Notes: generated by a model from the sequence alone, not told the origin. Numbered from the stretch's first letter, positions 17,695 through 27,897 are shown. The stretch is 64,000 nt of DNA from Pelagicoccus sp. SDUM812003 (GCF_031127815.1 NZ_JARXHY010000009.1:164686-228685); one strand, 5' to 3'. Translations and numbers: made by a program.

Positions 17695-20600
17695 GTGAAA
17701 CTCCCCTCCCTCGCCATCGTTCTGATTGCATTGTCGCTCATCGCCTTCGTAGCGACGCGCCCCGGATTCAAGCCGCGCTGGAGCGAGGCGGTCCCGGCCG
17801 AGCTCCCTGCCTCCAACTCGTTGGAGCCCCCTAGCGAAACCGCCGCTTCCCTCGCCCAATCGTCGCAAGCCGAGCGCTCCTCTCCTCCGGCCAACCTCTC
17901 CGAATGGCTGCGTCGTTTTCGATACTCGGACCGCAAACCCTCTCTAGATCAGGGTCTAGACCTCGCAGCCGCGAGGCGCGCTCGCATGGCCCGCCTCATT
18001 CGAGAGGATCCGGGAGCGGCCATCGACAGCATGCTCCCCTACTCGGACTACCTGGCGCTGCCGCCCGAAATCGCTCGCTTGATCGAGCGCCCGTTCGCCT
18101 GCGCTACCGATTTCCAAGCGATCGCCACCTGCGATCAGCGCCACGCTCGACCCCATCCGACGCGCTTTTTCATCGACTTGGAAACGCGCCGCATCGAGCT
18201 CCATCTTCCACCGGAGCGAGCGGGATTGACCAGCAAATACCAGATGCCCCTCAGCGGCATCGCCATAGATGGGCACGGAACGATCCACCGCGCTGCCGCC
18301 CCAGCGCTTTCGGCGGGAGAGGCCTACGCAGCCAAGGAGTTGCTCGGCCTAACGATCCTTCCTTCCGAAACGCCTGACGTTTCGGTCTACCGGCTGGTCG
18401 GCGACCGTCTTCATCCTCTCGAGCCGAGCGAGCAGCTCTCCCTTTCCCTTCGCCTCTCGATTGCGGAGAAAGCCCCGACGCCCTACGCCTCGTCCGCTGC
18501 CCTCTCCTATTCGGAAACAACGCAAACCGTCGAAGCGTACCGAATCTACATTCACAAGCTGATCGAAAGCTGGACGCGCACCGCAAAGCGAATCCTTCTG
18601 ATCCGCCTGAACTTCCAAAACGAAGACAGCGGGCTATCGCGCGAGACCGCCGAATCGTATCTCGATGCTACCGCTCACTTCGTTCACGAAAACTCCTACG
18701 GCAAGACCGAGGTCTCAAGCGACTCCGTCATCACCGAAAAGCTCACCCTTTCGAAAGGCGCCCAAGACTACGGAAACGGCGACGAATTCGACTACCACCA
18801 GCTGAAATACGATGCCTTGGACCTCGCTCGAGAAGCCGGGCACGATCCCGATCAATTCGACATCGTCATCTACCAGTTTCCCCACAAATCGCTAGACTGG
18901 GGCGGACGCGCCAGCATCGCCGGCAAAGACCAATGGATAAACGGCACCTCGCACAGCAAAACCTTCGTTCACGAAATCGGCCACAACTACGGATTGTATC
19001 ACGCCAGCCTGTGGAAGCCCCTCCCGCCAAGCATCATGTCGCCTCCCGGCGAAGACTATACCCTCAACTCGCCCTTTCATGACGAATACGGTGACTATTC
19101 CGATCCCATGGGCCGCAGCGGACCGGAAAACCACTACAGCGCCTACGGCAAAGCTCGCCTGCTCTGGTTCGACGAAGACCAGATTCTCAATTTGGAGAGC
19201 GGGGTCGATCGCGTCATTCGACTGTATCCATTCGACGACCCCAATGTCGATCCTACCCGTATCCGTCTTTTGAATATACAGTATTCGGAGAGCGAAGTCT
19301 TCAACATCGCCTATCGATACAACGCGTCAGGATCTACCAATTTCGACCAAGGAGCCTACGTCACCTGGGCCTACACCGCTGATCGCGCCAGGCTGCTCCA
19401 CATGGATGGACGAGCCCAGAGCCAAAGCTCAAGCAAGAAAGCCGCCTTGGAAGTCGGCCAAACCTTCGCCGATCCAACAGGAGTCGTCTCCCTCCAAACG
19501 AACGCGCGCGGAGGAGAAGGGCCAGACGCTTGGATCGAGGTAAAAGCAAGTCTGCGAATCGACAACAACGAGCCGCCTATCATCGTCGACAGACAGTTTC
19601 CCGCCAGCGTCAAAGCGCGTACCGTCTACGATTTTCAACTACAGGCCTACGACCCCGAAAACGAGCAGCTCTCCTACGAGTGGAATTTCGGAAACGGATA
19701 CCCGATCGCCTCTCAAACGCCGACTCTCTCCCATTCGTATCCAGTCGGCGGCGACTACGAGATTGAGATCACCGTCAAGGACAGCGTAGGAAACTACGCC
19801 CGCCAACGGGTCCCCCTCACTGTTTCGGATCCGCTCGCCCCGCTGAGCCACATCTATCCTTGGGGCTACTATCCCGCCCATTTCCTCAGGTACCAGGAAG
19901 GCCGATTTCTGGCTCGCTCCTACGAAGACATCTACCTCTCCATCGACGGGGAAAACTGGACCTCCTCCAGCCCAGATCTAGCAGTCTACTGTTCCCTCAT
20001 CGCCGATGGCGCCATCTTCGCCGCCGGCCGGAACTGGGCGGCGGGCTCTTTCCACTACCAGGGTGGCATTGCCGTTTCCCGCGAGGGGCGGGATTGGACT
20101 GCTCTCGAACTCCCGGAGGAAACGACCCTAATTCACGACCTTGCGTACGGGGACGCTACCTTGCTCGCTCTGACGGACAATGCGATCCTTTCCACCCACG
20201 ACTACGAAAACTGGCAGGTCGCTGCAGCGCCCTGGCGGCAGTATCGCAAGGGACTCTGCTTCGGAAACGGGGCGTTCCTCGCCATCGACGAGCGATCCCG
20301 CCTGTTCGCCAGCTACGACTCAGGCCGTACTTGGCAGGACATTACGAACCGCCTGAAAACCAGTTCCGTCAGCCACGTGGTTTTCAACAACAACGCGTTC
20401 CATTGCGTATCGAACAACAAACTACACCTGTCCAGCGATGCTATCGACTGGCGAGAGGTGGACATATCGACGCCGGGAGCCTCACTCGTTTCCGCCGAAG
20501 CCATGGCGTTCTCACCCGAACTCGCCTACATAAGCGGCATCGCCAACACCCCCGGAAAGCCCGAGGTCTACAAGAAGACGCTCTACTCCGACGACTACCT

Positions 20601-21396
20601 GAACTGGCACGCCACGACCGCCCCCAACTACAATCATTTCGATGCAGTCGCCATCGGGAACGGGCGACTTCTCGACGCCAGCGAACGCGGAACCCTCACC
20701 ATCAGCCAAGCGTTCCAGCCCAACGCGGCTCCCACGGTGGAGCTTTCAACTTACCCGCCGCAGGCCACGAAGAGCGACCATCCGATCATCATCGAAGCCA
20801 ACGCAAACGATCCCGACAACGACCCGCTCCATTACTTCTGGTCCACCGGCGACGGCCACTACAGTTCGTATTCAAATTCCCTCTACGCAAGCGCCGAGAC
20901 AGAGACGCCCCTATCCGCTCGCTTGCTTGTCAGCGATACCCGGGGAGGCATTGCGGAAGCCACGCTCATGCAGCAGCTTGAGGATTCCGTCGGGGCTCCG
21001 AACCCTTTCCAGCGCTGGACGGCGGAGCGAAACTATCCAACCGACTTCGACATCGGCCGAGACAGCGATCTTGACGGCCGCAGCGACTTCGCGGAATACG
21101 CCTTCGATACAGAGAAGCTCAAGCTGCCTCGAGCCTCCTCCGATCTCGCCTCGGCGGCGCTCTTCACTGGAGATTCACAGCTAAGCTACCACTGCCTGAT
21201 ATCGAACGACCTCTCGAGCTGGCGCCATGCCAGACTCGCATTCGATCCCCAAAGCCAACGCTGGACCGTCGATTCGCAAGAAATCGTAATCGCCGAAGCC
21301 CGCTACACGGACAAGGGCGTCTGGCAGCTCGGTTTCCGGTTTCTATCGGAAAGCAACGCTCGCTTCATCCGGTTTCGCGCCGAGCGCTCGCGCTAG
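17695..21396 (+). CDS. Large secreted zinc metalloprotease with PKD domain
   Basis: A 1233-residue protein, probably extracellular. It starts with GTG at 17695, and the N-terminal segment LAIVLIALSLIAFVATR looks like a signal or anchor. The zinc site is HEIGHNYGLYH (H426, H430, H436), the HExxHxxGxxH form of metzincins, with similarity to gametolysin (M11)-like enzymes. A PKD domain spans about residues 640-712 (YEWNFGNGYPIASQTPTLSH, then VGGDYEIEITVKD). Residues about 720-1015 resemble BNR or photosystem-stability-like beta-propeller blades (YEDIYLSIDGENWTSSS, SYDSGRTWQD). A second PKD-like part follows (about 1020-1090). No Shine-Dalgarno is visible at the start. It is convergent with the chemoreceptor gene. 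The substrate is unknown. Confidence 0.85.
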   Translation: MKLPSLAIVLIALSLIAFVATRPGFKPRWSEAVPAELPASNSLEPPSETAASLAQSSQAERSSPPANLSEWLRRFRYSDRKPSLDQGLDLAAARRARMARLIREDPGAAIDSMLPYSDYLALPPEIARLIERPFACATDFQAIATCDQRHARPHPTRFFIDLETRRIELHLPPERAGLTSKYQMPLSGIAIDGHGTIHRAAAPALSAGEAYAAKELLGLTILPSETPDVSVYRLVGDRLHPLEPSEQLSLSLRLSIAEKAPTPYASSAALSYSETTQTVEAYRIYIHKLIESWTRTAKRILLIRLNFQNEDSGLSRETAESYLDATAHFVHENSYGKTEVSSDSVITEKLTLSKGAQDYGNGDEFDYHQLKYDALDLAREAGHDPDQFDIVIYQFPHKSLDWGGRASIAGKDQWINGTSHSKTFVHEIGHNYGLYHASLWKPLPPSIMSPPGEDYTLNSPFHDEYGDYSDPMGRSGPENHYSAYGKARLLWFDEDQILNLESGVDRVIRLYPFDDPNVDPTRIRLLNIQYSESEVFNIAYRYNASGSTNFDQGAYVTWAYTADRARLLHMDGRAQSQSSSKKAALEVGQTFADPTGVVSLQTNARGGEGPDAWIEVKASLRIDNNEPPIIVDRQFPASVKARTVYDFQLQAYDPENEQLSYEWNFGNGYPIASQTPTLSHSYPVGGDYEIEITVKDSVGNYARQRVPLTVSDPLAPLSHIYPWGYYPAHFLRYQEGRFLARSYEDIYLSIDGENWTSSSPDLAVYCSLIADGAIFAAGRNWAAGSFHYQGGIAVSREGRDWTALELPEETTLIHDLAYGDATLLALTDNAILSTHDYENWQVAAAPWRQYRKGLCFGNGAFLAIDERSRLFASYDSGRTWQDITNRLKTSSVSHVVFNNNAFHCVSNNKLHLSSDAIDWREVDISTPGASLVSAEAMAFSPELAYISGIANTPGKPEVYKKTLYSDDYLNWHATTAPNYNHFDAVAIGNGRLLDASERGTLTISQAFQPNAAPTVELSTYPPQATKSDHPIIIEANANDPDNDPLHYFWSTGDGHYSSYSNSLYASAETETPLSARLLVSDTRGGIAEATLMQQLEDSVGAPNPFQRWTAERNYPTDFDIGRDSDLDGRSDFAEYAFDTEKLKLPRASSDLASAALFTGDSQLSYHCLISNDLSSWRHARLAFDPQSQRWTVDSQEIVIAEARYTDKGVWQLGFRFLSESNARFIRFRAERSR

Positions 21397-21480
21397 GGCC
21401 AAGTCCTCCCGAGAAAGCGAACAAACTCCAGAAGCTCGGCCCGCCACTGCAGGGACCGCAGCATTTCGACGGGCATCGCC

Positions 21481-23415
21481 TCAGTTCCAGAAGGTCTCCG
21501 CTGAGGGACCGACCTGCTCGCGCGTCTGACGCGCCCCATACCCCTGCGTAGGGGAGCGCGACGATATCGTATCGCCTGCGCCGGAGACGGAACGGTCTCC
21601 CTTCACGCCGCACATGCTTTCCAGTTGCTGCGTCTTTCTCACGATCCCGTCCGCGGAATCCGAAAGCATTTCCGCGGCGCTGGCCACTTCCTCGGAACTC
21701 GAAGCGTTCTGCTGCGTGATCTGGTCGATCTCTCGAATCGCAGAAGAAACCTGCTGTATCGAGATGCTTTGCTGCTTGGAGGTGTTGGCAATCCTGTCGA
21801 TCTCCTCCCTCAAGGAGCCGGTGGCTTCGCGGATCTCGTTCAAGCGCTGCTTCACGCCTTCGCTCGCATTCTGGCCCATGCCTATTCGCTTGATCGCGTC
21901 ATCGATCTGGTCACGCGTCGATTGGGCCGAGCGGCCGCTCTTCTGAGCCAGACTTCGCACCTCGTCCGCCACGATGGCGAAACCAGCGCCCGCCTCTCCC
22001 GCTCGCGCCGCCTCGACCGCGGCGTTCAGAGCAAGCAAATTGGTTTGAAACGCGATTTCCTCGATCGTTTTGGTGATGGCTGAAATCTGCTGGCTCGACT
22101 CGCTCATAGCCCGCATGGCATCAGTCAAGAGCTCCACCTCCTGGCCCCCTTGCTCCGCGGTCGCTTGAGCTCCCTGCCCAAGGGCCACGATGCGATCCAA
22201 GGCGTCGCTGTTATGCTTGGCGAGCGACTCCATTTCGATCATCGAGGCGCTGATTTCCTCCACCGAAGCAGCCTGACGCGTACCGCCCTCAGCTAAGCGG
22301 CTGCTGGTTTCGCGAAAGACGTGAGCGACCTTCTGTCCATGTCTCGCGTCCTCTCTCAGCTCCGAGCCGACCTGCTTCAACTGGGCGGTGATGTGCCGGA
22401 CAAAGTACCAGCCGGTCCCGAGCATGGCGAACAGACAGAGCGCCCCCACCAGAAACGACTGCCAAACCGCCCATCGTGCGCTGGCGATTTCCTCCTTTGT
22501 AAAGGCCTGTATGTCCGCACCCGAACTCTGGATACAGATTTCTATCCCTTCGTCCAGTTCGTCCACCGCCGCTCGCAGCGCTCTAAAATACTCGGGCGAA
22601 TCATCGATCTCATTCGCCCCCTCATCCTTTCCCGTTAGCACGATGTCATCGCAAACCTGCAAAAACCGTTCCAGGCTCTCGTTGTCCAAACGCTCGCCAA
22701 TCAAGGCCTTTATCTCGGGCACCGATACCTGACGCAGAAGCACGAGCTGATCCTCCGCCACTTCGCGAAACGAAGCGCTCATCACCATGGCGTCATTTCC
22801 GATGGCATCATTCTCTAGCCAATACAGCATCGCTCCCGCCTGATTGGTATAGTCGAGCTTGAACCCTACCAATGCTCCCGCAACGATCATGCGACGCAGC
22901 AACGCGCCGTTGCTCGTCTCGTTGCTTAGTAGTGGTATCCTTGATACGAGATCATTGACCTCCTTCTGATACTTTTGAGTGGTGAACCAATTGTTCTCCG
23001 CAAGGCTAGCCCCCACCACCGATTCGCGATACTCCTGCAGCCTGATCCGCAAATCTTCGATCCAGACCAGCGTCTCGTTGAGCTCGGAAGAGTAATCCTC
23101 GTTTTCCATTTCCGAACGAATTCGCCCGATCCCGAGCAGAATCTCGTCGCTGCGAGCGGCGCAGTTTTCGAAGATCTCCACACCTTCTCCGCTCCGCCCC
23201 TGCTTGGCCTCTCCCCAAGCGTTCCAAGAGAAGTTTCCTTCGTTTGTCACCGAATCCGCGAGCTCCGAAAAACGAACCAGCAAGGCGGCGACCTTCTCGA
23301 ATCGCTGAAGCTCGGCCAACCGTTTGCTCGATTTGAAAAACAACGTGCCGGACAGGAACAAGGTGAACACGAGAGCCAAGGCGACGAGAGCAAGAATCTG
23401 TCTGCGAACAGTCAT
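21481..23415 (-). CDS. Methyl-accepting chemotaxis protein
   Basis: A 644-residue transmembrane chemoreceptor. The first membrane helix is residues about 6-27 ([21 protein letters not shown]) and the second about 315-337 ([20 protein letters not shown]). Between them is an all-helical sensor of about 285 residues, perhaps NIT-like or 4HB-like. The C-terminal signalling part has the hairpin tip [20 protein letters not shown] followed by [21 protein letters not shown], where CheA and CheW bind. The last residues (AETFWN) resemble but do not match a NWETF-type CheR tether. No che genes lie nearby, so the receptor is orphan here. The HAMP domain is short or absent; the linker after TM2 goes almost directly into the coiled coil. 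The ligand is unknown. Confidence 0.93.
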   Translation of the reverse strand: MTVRRQILALVALALVFTLFLSGTLFFKSSKRLAELQRFEKVAALLVRFSELADSVTNEGNFSWNAWGEAKQGRSGEGVEIFENCAARSDEILLGIGRIRSEMENEDYSSELNETLVWIEDLRIRLQEYRESVVGASLAENNWFTTQKYQKEVNDLVSRIPLLSNETSNGALLRRMIVAGALVGFKLDYTNQAGAMLYWLENDAIGNDAMVMSASFREVAEDQLVLLRQVSVPEIKALIGERLDNESLERFLQVCDDIVLTGKDEGANEIDDSPEYFRALRAAVDELDEGIEICIQSSGADIQAFTKEEIASARWAVWQSFLVGALCLFAMLGTGWYFVRHITAQLKQVGSELREDARHGQKVAHVFRETSSRLAEGGTRQAASVEEISASMIEMESLAKHNSDALDRIVALGQGAQATAEQGGQEVELLTDAMRAMSESSQQISAITKTIEEIAFQTNLLALNAAVEAARAGEAGAGFAIVADEVRSLAQKSGRSAQSTRDQIDDAIKRIGMGQNASEGVKQRLNEIREATGSLREEIDRIANTSKQQSISIQQVSSAIREIDQITQQNASSSEEVASAAEMLSDSADGIVRKTQQLESMCGVKGDRSVSGAGDTISSRSPTQGYGARQTREQVGPSAETFWN

Positions 23416-23648
23416 GGGAGGAGTAGAGTGCCGAGGTAAAAGGACGGGGATGCGGGTGATGGTACGAGAAAGGCCTTCGAAGGCATTGCCCCACAGGTCA
23501 AATCGGCCTATCGCGAAAATGTTTACTCCCAGCAGCTCGGTTTACCAAAGATTCACCAGTCGTCAGCGCATCTCGATACCATAGGGTCGCCAGGCCCCGG
23601 GGAAACCAGTCACGGCTCCTCGGCATTGACTCAACACGGCAACGGCGA

Positions 23649-24038
23649 ATGATCGCCTCCATGGATTGCGTTTCCATCTACAAGTGCCTGGCTGACGAAA
23701 CCCGACTGCGAATCCTAAACCTGCTACGCTCCGGGCCTCTCTGCGTGTGCCACGTGCAGGCTGCCCTCGAGCTCACCCAGTCCAACGTCTCCAAACAGCT
23801 CTCCCACCTGAAACGACACGGCCTGCTCAGGTCACGCCGGCACAACAACTGGACCATCTACGAACTCGCCCCCGACGCTTCGCCGATCGCTTCCAGCAAT
23901 CTCCAGCAGCTGAGTTCGACCTGCTTCCGCCAATCCCCCTACCGAGAGGACGCCCAGCGCCTGGGCAAGATCGACACCAGCGTGGCCTGCCAGCCCCAGC
24001 CGATCGCAACCTGCTGCGACGCCGAGACAACCTGCTAG
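23649..24038 (+). CDS. arsR: ArsR-type arsenic-responsive repressor
   Basis: A 129-residue winged-helix repressor. The metalloid site LCVCHV holds C32 and C34 in the same positions as in the classical ELCVCDL motif of plasmid R773 ArsR. The helix-turn-helix is [17 protein letters not shown]. The C-terminus carries an extra set of cysteines ([10 protein letters not shown]) which could add a third arsenic ligand or bind metal. The start may be 23649 or the ATG at 23661. It is convergent with acr3, and the two stop codons share the bases CTAG at 24035-24038. It is presumably the regulator of the divergent minus-strand ars operon, though its own promoter region shows no copy of the palindrome found before arsD. 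Confidence 0.92.
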   Translation: MIASMDCVSIYKCLADETRLRILNLLRSGPLCVCHVQAALELTQSNVSKQLSHLKRHGLLRSRRHNNWTIYELAPDASPIASSNLQQLSSTCFRQSPYREDAQRLGKIDTSVACQPQPIATCCDAETTC

Positions 24039-25120
24039 CCCGCGGCGAAGAGCCGCTTGCGAAACCAGAAGGCGACGCTGACTAGACCGATCATCACCGG
24101 CACTTCCACCAGCGGTCCAATCACCGCAGCGAAGGCCGCCCCGCTACCGATGCCAAACACCGCCACCGCTACCGCGATGGCTAGTTCGAAGTTGTTGCTG
24201 GCCGCGGTGAAGCTAAGCGTCACGCTCTGACGATAGTCAGCCCCGACCCACTTGCCCATCAGGAAGCTGATTACGAACATGATCAGAAAGTAGATAGTCA
24301 GCGGTATCGCTATCAGCAATACATCAAACGGGACCTCCAAAATCCGATCTCCCTTGAAACTGAACATCAGCACGATGGTGAACAGCAAAGCGATTAGCGT
24401 GATGGGACTGATCTTTGGTATAAAAACCTGCTCGTACCAATCGCGGCCTTTGAGCTTCACGCCGACATACCGCGTCAGCATACCTCCGAAGAAAGGTATC
24501 CCCAAATAGATGAATACGCTCTGCGCCACCTCTCCCATAGTGATTGCCACCACGCTCCCTTCGAGTCCGAACGCGGCCGGTAGGTAAGTTATGAATACCC
24601 AGGAATAAAGGCTGAAGAATACGATCTGAAACACGCTGTTGAACGCCACCAGACCCGCTGCGTATTCACTATCTCCCTCCGCCAGCTCGTTCCAGACAAT
24701 CACCATCGCGATGCAGCGAGCCAGACCGATCAGGATCACCCCAGTCATGTATTCAGGATGATCGCGCAAGAAAAGGATCGCCAAAGCGAACATCAGAACA
24801 GGTCCAATCAACCAGTTCTGCGCTAGCGATAGCGACAGGACCTTGAGGTTTCGAAAAACGCGATGCATCTCCTCGTAGCGCACCTTGGCCAAGGGTGGAT
24901 ACATCATCAGCACCAGGCCGATCGCGATAGGCACATTGGTGGTGCCGACCTGGAAGCGGTCCAAAAAGTCCGTCACCCCATCCCAAAGCGATCCGATCGC
25001 CACGCCTAAGGCGATGGCCAAAAAGATCCAAAGGGTCAGAAAACGATCGAGGAACCCGAGTCGCTTGCGTTCGGTCGGACTGCAAGCGTTGGCCGATGGC
25101 TGAGGAGTGGGATGGGACAT
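24035..25120 (-). CDS. acr3: Arsenite efflux transporter, ACR3 family
   Basis: A 361-residue membrane protein of the ACR3 (BASS) family with about ten membrane helices. The conserved cysteine needed for As(III) transport occurs in [13 protein letters not shown], and the second hallmark is [20 protein letters not shown]. It pumps arsenite out, probably as an antiporter and possibly boosted by the ArsA ATPase encoded upstream. It is the last gene of arsD-arsA-arsC-acr3, with 23 bases between arsC and its start. It uses ACR3 rather than ArsB, which is common outside Proteobacteria. The stop codon is shared with the arsR stop through CTAG. Confidence 0.95.
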   Translation of the reverse strand: MSHPTPQPSANACSPTERKRLGFLDRFLTLWIFLAIALGVAIGSLWDGVTDFLDRFQVGTTNVPIAIGLVLMMYPPLAKVRYEEMHRVFRNLKVLSLSLAQNWLIGPVLMFALAILFLRDHPEYMTGVILIGLARCIAMVIVWNELAEGDSEYAAGLVAFNSVFQIVFFSLYSWVFITYLPAAFGLEGSVVAITMGEVAQSVFIYLGIPFFGGMLTRYVGVKLKGRDWYEQVFIPKISPITLIALLFTIVLMFSFKGDRILEVPFDVLLIAIPLTIYFLIMFVISFLMGKWVGADYRQSVTLSFTAASNNFELAIAVAVAVFGIGSGAAFAAVIGPLVEVPVMIGLVSVAFWFRKRLFAAG

Positions 25121-25143
25121 GGCTAGCGTTTTTGAAAAGCGTT

Positions 25144-25584
25144 CTAGTTCTTGGGAGCTTCCAGCAGCCCTGCGGCGTAGGCTTCGAACACCAGCTTGAT
25201 CTGGTCGCGAATGCGGCGAAACGCGTCGATCGCCTGCTCGCCTTCGCGCTGGGCATGCGGTGGATCCTCGAAGCCCCAGTGGTAGCGATTCACCATGCCG
25301 GGAAACACCGGGCAGGCATCGTTTGCGTTTCCGCAGACCGTAATGACCGTGTCAATACCGGCATCGAGAAACTGATCCAAGTGCTTCGAGCTATGATCCG
25401 AAACGTCGATCCCGATTTCCTTCATCACTTCGATGGCCAACGGATGCACGTAGCCTGACGGCTTGGCTCCCGCGGAATGAACCTCGTGAGCATCGCCAAG
25501 AGCGGATCGCAAAATGCCTTCCGCCATATGACTGCGACAGGAATTTCCGGTGCAAAGGATGAGTATCTTCTTCTTTGTATTCAT
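25144..25584 (-). CDS. arsC: Arsenate reductase, low-molecular-weight phosphatase type
   Basis: A 146-residue arsenate reductase of the thioredoxin-coupled (LMW-PTP) family. The catalytic loop is CTGNSCR (C11 to R17). The redox cysteine pair used for release of arsenite lies in the segment [17 protein letters not shown], and WGFEDPPHA carries the conserved aspartate-proline. It reduces As(V) to As(III), which ArsD/ArsA/ACR3 then remove. It is 18 bases downstream of arsA, in a tight operon. Length and motifs are normal. Confidence 0.95.
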   Translation of the reverse strand: MNTKKKILILCTGNSCRSHMAEGILRSALGDAHEVHSAGAKPSGYVHPLAIEVMKEIGIDVSDHSSKHLDQFLDAGIDTVITVCGNANDACPVFPGMVNRYHWGFEDPPHAQREGEQAIDAFRRIRDQIKLVFEAYAAGLLEAPKN

Positions 25585-25602
25585 GGATCGAATTCTAAAA
25601 AA

Positions 25603-27354
25603 TCACTTTCTGGACAGGGCGGCCTTGAGCTCCGCCCGCCATGGCTCCACCGACCAGCGCTTCGCATGCTGGGTGGCGACTTCCTCGATGTATTGAAGTT
25701 CGTTTCGAGCTCGCAGCCGCAGCAAGGGATCGCCGGTCTCGACTCCGGAAAGGCATTGGTTCAAGACCCAGGCGTACGGCTCGATTTCAGCCCGGCGCAA
25801 ATCGCTTTGCAAATGCGCCGCTTCGTGCACGGGAGTCGCCTCGGGCAAGGCTACGACGATGACTTTGGTAAAGTCAGGATCGCGCAGCCGCGGCAGCAGG
25901 CGCTGGACGGGCTCCGGCAAAGCCGATGCATTGCGCAGCACTTCCCGGTGGTAGGCTTCCGTAGCATCGAGCAACAACAGGGTGTGTCCGGTGGGGGCCG
26001 TATCCAAAATAACAAACTGCTCCTCCCCTTTCGCGACCTCGCGAGCGAAGGCGGTGAAGACCGCGATCTCCTCGGTGCAGGGCGAGCGAAGCTCCTCCTC
26101 CAGCAAGGCGTAGGCGTCCGGATCGAGGTCCTTGCCCGCGGTCGCCAGCACTTCCTCCACGTGCCTGCGCGTCGTTTCCTTGGGCTCGATGGCGCTCACG
26201 CTGAGCAATCCGGAATCCTCGACCTCGGTATCTCCCACATGATTGGCTGGATCCGTAGTGGTCAGATGGGTACGATGCCCGAGCTCCGCGAGCCGCAGAG
26301 CCAGCCGCTTGGCCAGTGTGGTTTTTCCCACTCCGCCTTTGCCCATAGTCATCACCACGCCGCGACCGGCCGAAGCCAAATCCTCCACCAGCCGCTCGAA
26401 TCGCGGATAGTCCGTCGCCTCCATCGACTCCACCGTTTCGATTGCTCCATGGGAATCCGAATACATGGCTCGCAAGGCCGCGATACCAGCTAATCCGCTG
26501 CCGCGCAGGCGAGAGCCGAACTTCGGCAAAGTCGCCAACCCCCGCGGCATGCCGAGCAAAGCGGCTTTGCCCTGCTCCTCCATCGCCCGAGCCAAGGCGT
26601 CCTCCCGATCTACCGCTTCAAAGAGGGCGTTGAGGATCAGACTTTGATTCTCGATGCCGAGCGCTCTCAGCTCGGAGCTGGCTCGATCCGCTTCGCGCAG
26701 CGACGGCTCGTCCGCTCGAGCGACGAGGACCAAAGTGGTTTGCGACGCGTCTTTCAAAGCAGCTAGGGCCTTCTCGTAAATCGGTCGTTGCTCCGACAGC
26801 CCGGACAATGGGCCGAGGCAACTAGAGCCGGTCTTGTTGCTGGCGATGAAGTCCGTCCACGCCTCGGGAAGGGCCAGCAAGCGCAGGGTGTGCCCGGTAG
26901 GGGCTGTATCCAAAATAACATACTCGAAGGACGCGGCTGTCGTTTCGTCTCCGAGCAAACGCGAGAACTCGTTGAAGCTGGCGATCTCCGTGGTGCAAGC
27001 GCCGGAAAGCTGCTCCTCGATGTTTCGTACCGTCGCGTCCGGCAAAACGCCACGGATGGGCCCCACGATGCGCTCGCGGTAGGCCTGGGCCGCTGCCTCC
27101 GGATCGATATTCATGGCCCAAAGATTCGGCGCCTCGGAAATCGACCGAGGCGTCTCGGTCAGGGTTTCGCCAAGGATTTCATCCAAGTTGGAGGCGGGGT
27201 CGGTGCTGACGAGCAAAACCCGCTTTCCCGCGTCGGCCAAGGCCACTGCAGTAGCGCAGGAGAGGGACGTCTTTCCCACGCCTCCCTTGCCCGTGAAAAA
27301 GAGAAACCGGGTGGCGGTCTCCGCCAAGGCGGCCAATGGACGTGCGTCGATCAT
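25603..27354 (-). CDS. arsA: Arsenite-stimulated pump ATPase ArsA (duplicated)
   Basis: A 583-residue ATPase made of two homologous halves. P-loops are TGKGGVGKTS (about residue 20) and MGKGGVGKTT (about residue 335), each followed later by DTAPTGHTLRLL or DTAPTGHTLLLL. The arsenite-binding cysteines of the classical enzyme are all present: SGACTTEIASF and SPCTEEIAVF in equivalent places of the two halves, and SSCLGPLSG in the first half. This fits energy coupling to the ACR3 pump. The start is ATG at 27354, with GTG at 27357 just ahead. It follows arsD by 25 bases. The assignment is firm. Confidence 0.95.
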   Translation of the reverse strand: MIDARPLAALAETATRFLFFTGKGGVGKTSLSCATAVALADAGKRVLLVSTDPASNLDEILGETLTETPRSISEAPNLWAMNIDPEAAAQAYRERIVGPIRGVLPDATVRNIEEQLSGACTTEIASFNEFSRLLGDETTAASFEYVILDTAPTGHTLRLLALPEAWTDFIASNKTGSSCLGPLSGLSEQRPIYEKALAALKDASQTTLVLVARADEPSLREADRASSELRALGIENQSLILNALFEAVDREDALARAMEEQGKAALLGMPRGLATLPKFGSRLRGSGLAGIAALRAMYSDSHGAIETVESMEATDYPRFERLVEDLASAGRGVVMTMGKGGVGKTTLAKRLALRLAELGHRTHLTTTDPANHVGDTEVEDSGLLSVSAIEPKETTRRHVEEVLATAGKDLDPDAYALLEEELRSPCTEEIAVFTAFAREVAKGEEQFVILDTAPTGHTLLLLDATEAYHREVLRNASALPEPVQRLLPRLRDPDFTKVIVVALPEATPVHEAAHLQSDLRRAEIEPYAWVLNQCLSGVETGDPLLRLRARNELQYIEEVATQHAKRWSVEPWRAELKAALSRK

Positions 27355-27379
27355 CACGAAAGCGTTCGAACTCGGCAGG

Positions 27380-27835
27380 CTAGCAGCAGCCCGTGGATGG
27401 ATCGCAGCACTCGTTCGATCGGTTTAGCTTTGGTCCATCCACTTTGACAAATTGGACGGGCGCCTTTTTCGCCTCGATCGGCTCGTCCTGACAGCAGGAT
27501 TCACCTTCGCAGCATTGCGCGGCTGGACTAAGCTCCACCCCCAAGCGCTCGCCGAGCTCCTCCAGGGAAGGATACGTCCCCTGAAACGCGATCTCGCCTT
27601 GGGCGAAAACCAGCGGCAGAGCGGCTTCGCCCTTCTCCTCGAGCTCTCGCTTGACCATGGCGTTCTGGGCGAATTTCAGCGGCTCTTGGGCGAGATTGAA
27701 ACGGGTGACCGAAACGCCAGCCTTCTTAAGCCGCTCCACCACGTTGGAGAACGCCACGAGCTTGGCGTCCGGAGAAGGACCGCACACTCCGGAGGAACAG
27801 CACAAAGCAGGATCGTAGATTTCAACCGTCTTCAT
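27380..27835 (-). CDS. arsD: Arsenic metallochaperone ArsD
   Basis: A 151-residue ArsD, the chaperone that passes As(III) to ArsA. The essential N-terminal site is C12, C13 and C18 (LCCSSGVC), the same set as in plasmid R773 ArsD. Three more vicinal cysteine pairs follow: C108-C109, C114-C115, C143-C144, and a final C150-C151, so the tail is richer in thiols than usual. The gene leads the arsD-arsA-arsC-acr3 operon. Its start codon lies close to the predicted transcription start, so the message may be leaderless. ArsD is also a weak repressor in some operons. Confidence 0.93.
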   Translation of the reverse strand: MKTVEIYDPALCCSSGVCGPSPDAKLVAFSNVVERLKKAGVSVTRFNLAQEPLKFAQNAMVKRELEEKGEAALPLVFAQGEIAFQGTYPSLEELGERLGVELSPAAQCCEGESCCQDEPIEAKKAPVQFVKVDGPKLNRSNECCDPSTGCC

Positions 27836-27841
27836 AACCCG

Positions 27842-27897
27842 CTTATCCGGCGACGCATGGCCCTCGTCAAGACCATATTCCTCAGGTGGAATATTCC
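27842..27897 (-). promoter_or_regulatory. Promoter and operator of the ars operon
   Basis: On the minus strand, TTGACG (27865-27870) and GATAAG (27842-27847) have a 17-base spacing, matching a sigma-70-type promoter in 5 of 6 and 4 of 6 positions. Just upstream is the inverted repeat ATATTCC-TCAGGT-GGAATAT (27875-27894), extending to GGAATATTCC (27888-27897). It is a likely ArsR or ArsD operator. The predicted start of transcription falls on or next to the arsD ATG. Confidence 0.55.

Noticed and set aside
21481..21500. C-terminal CheR tether (NWETF) on the chemoreceptor
   Set aside because: The end reads AETFWN. The order of residues does not fit the xWxxF tether, so I did not annotate one.
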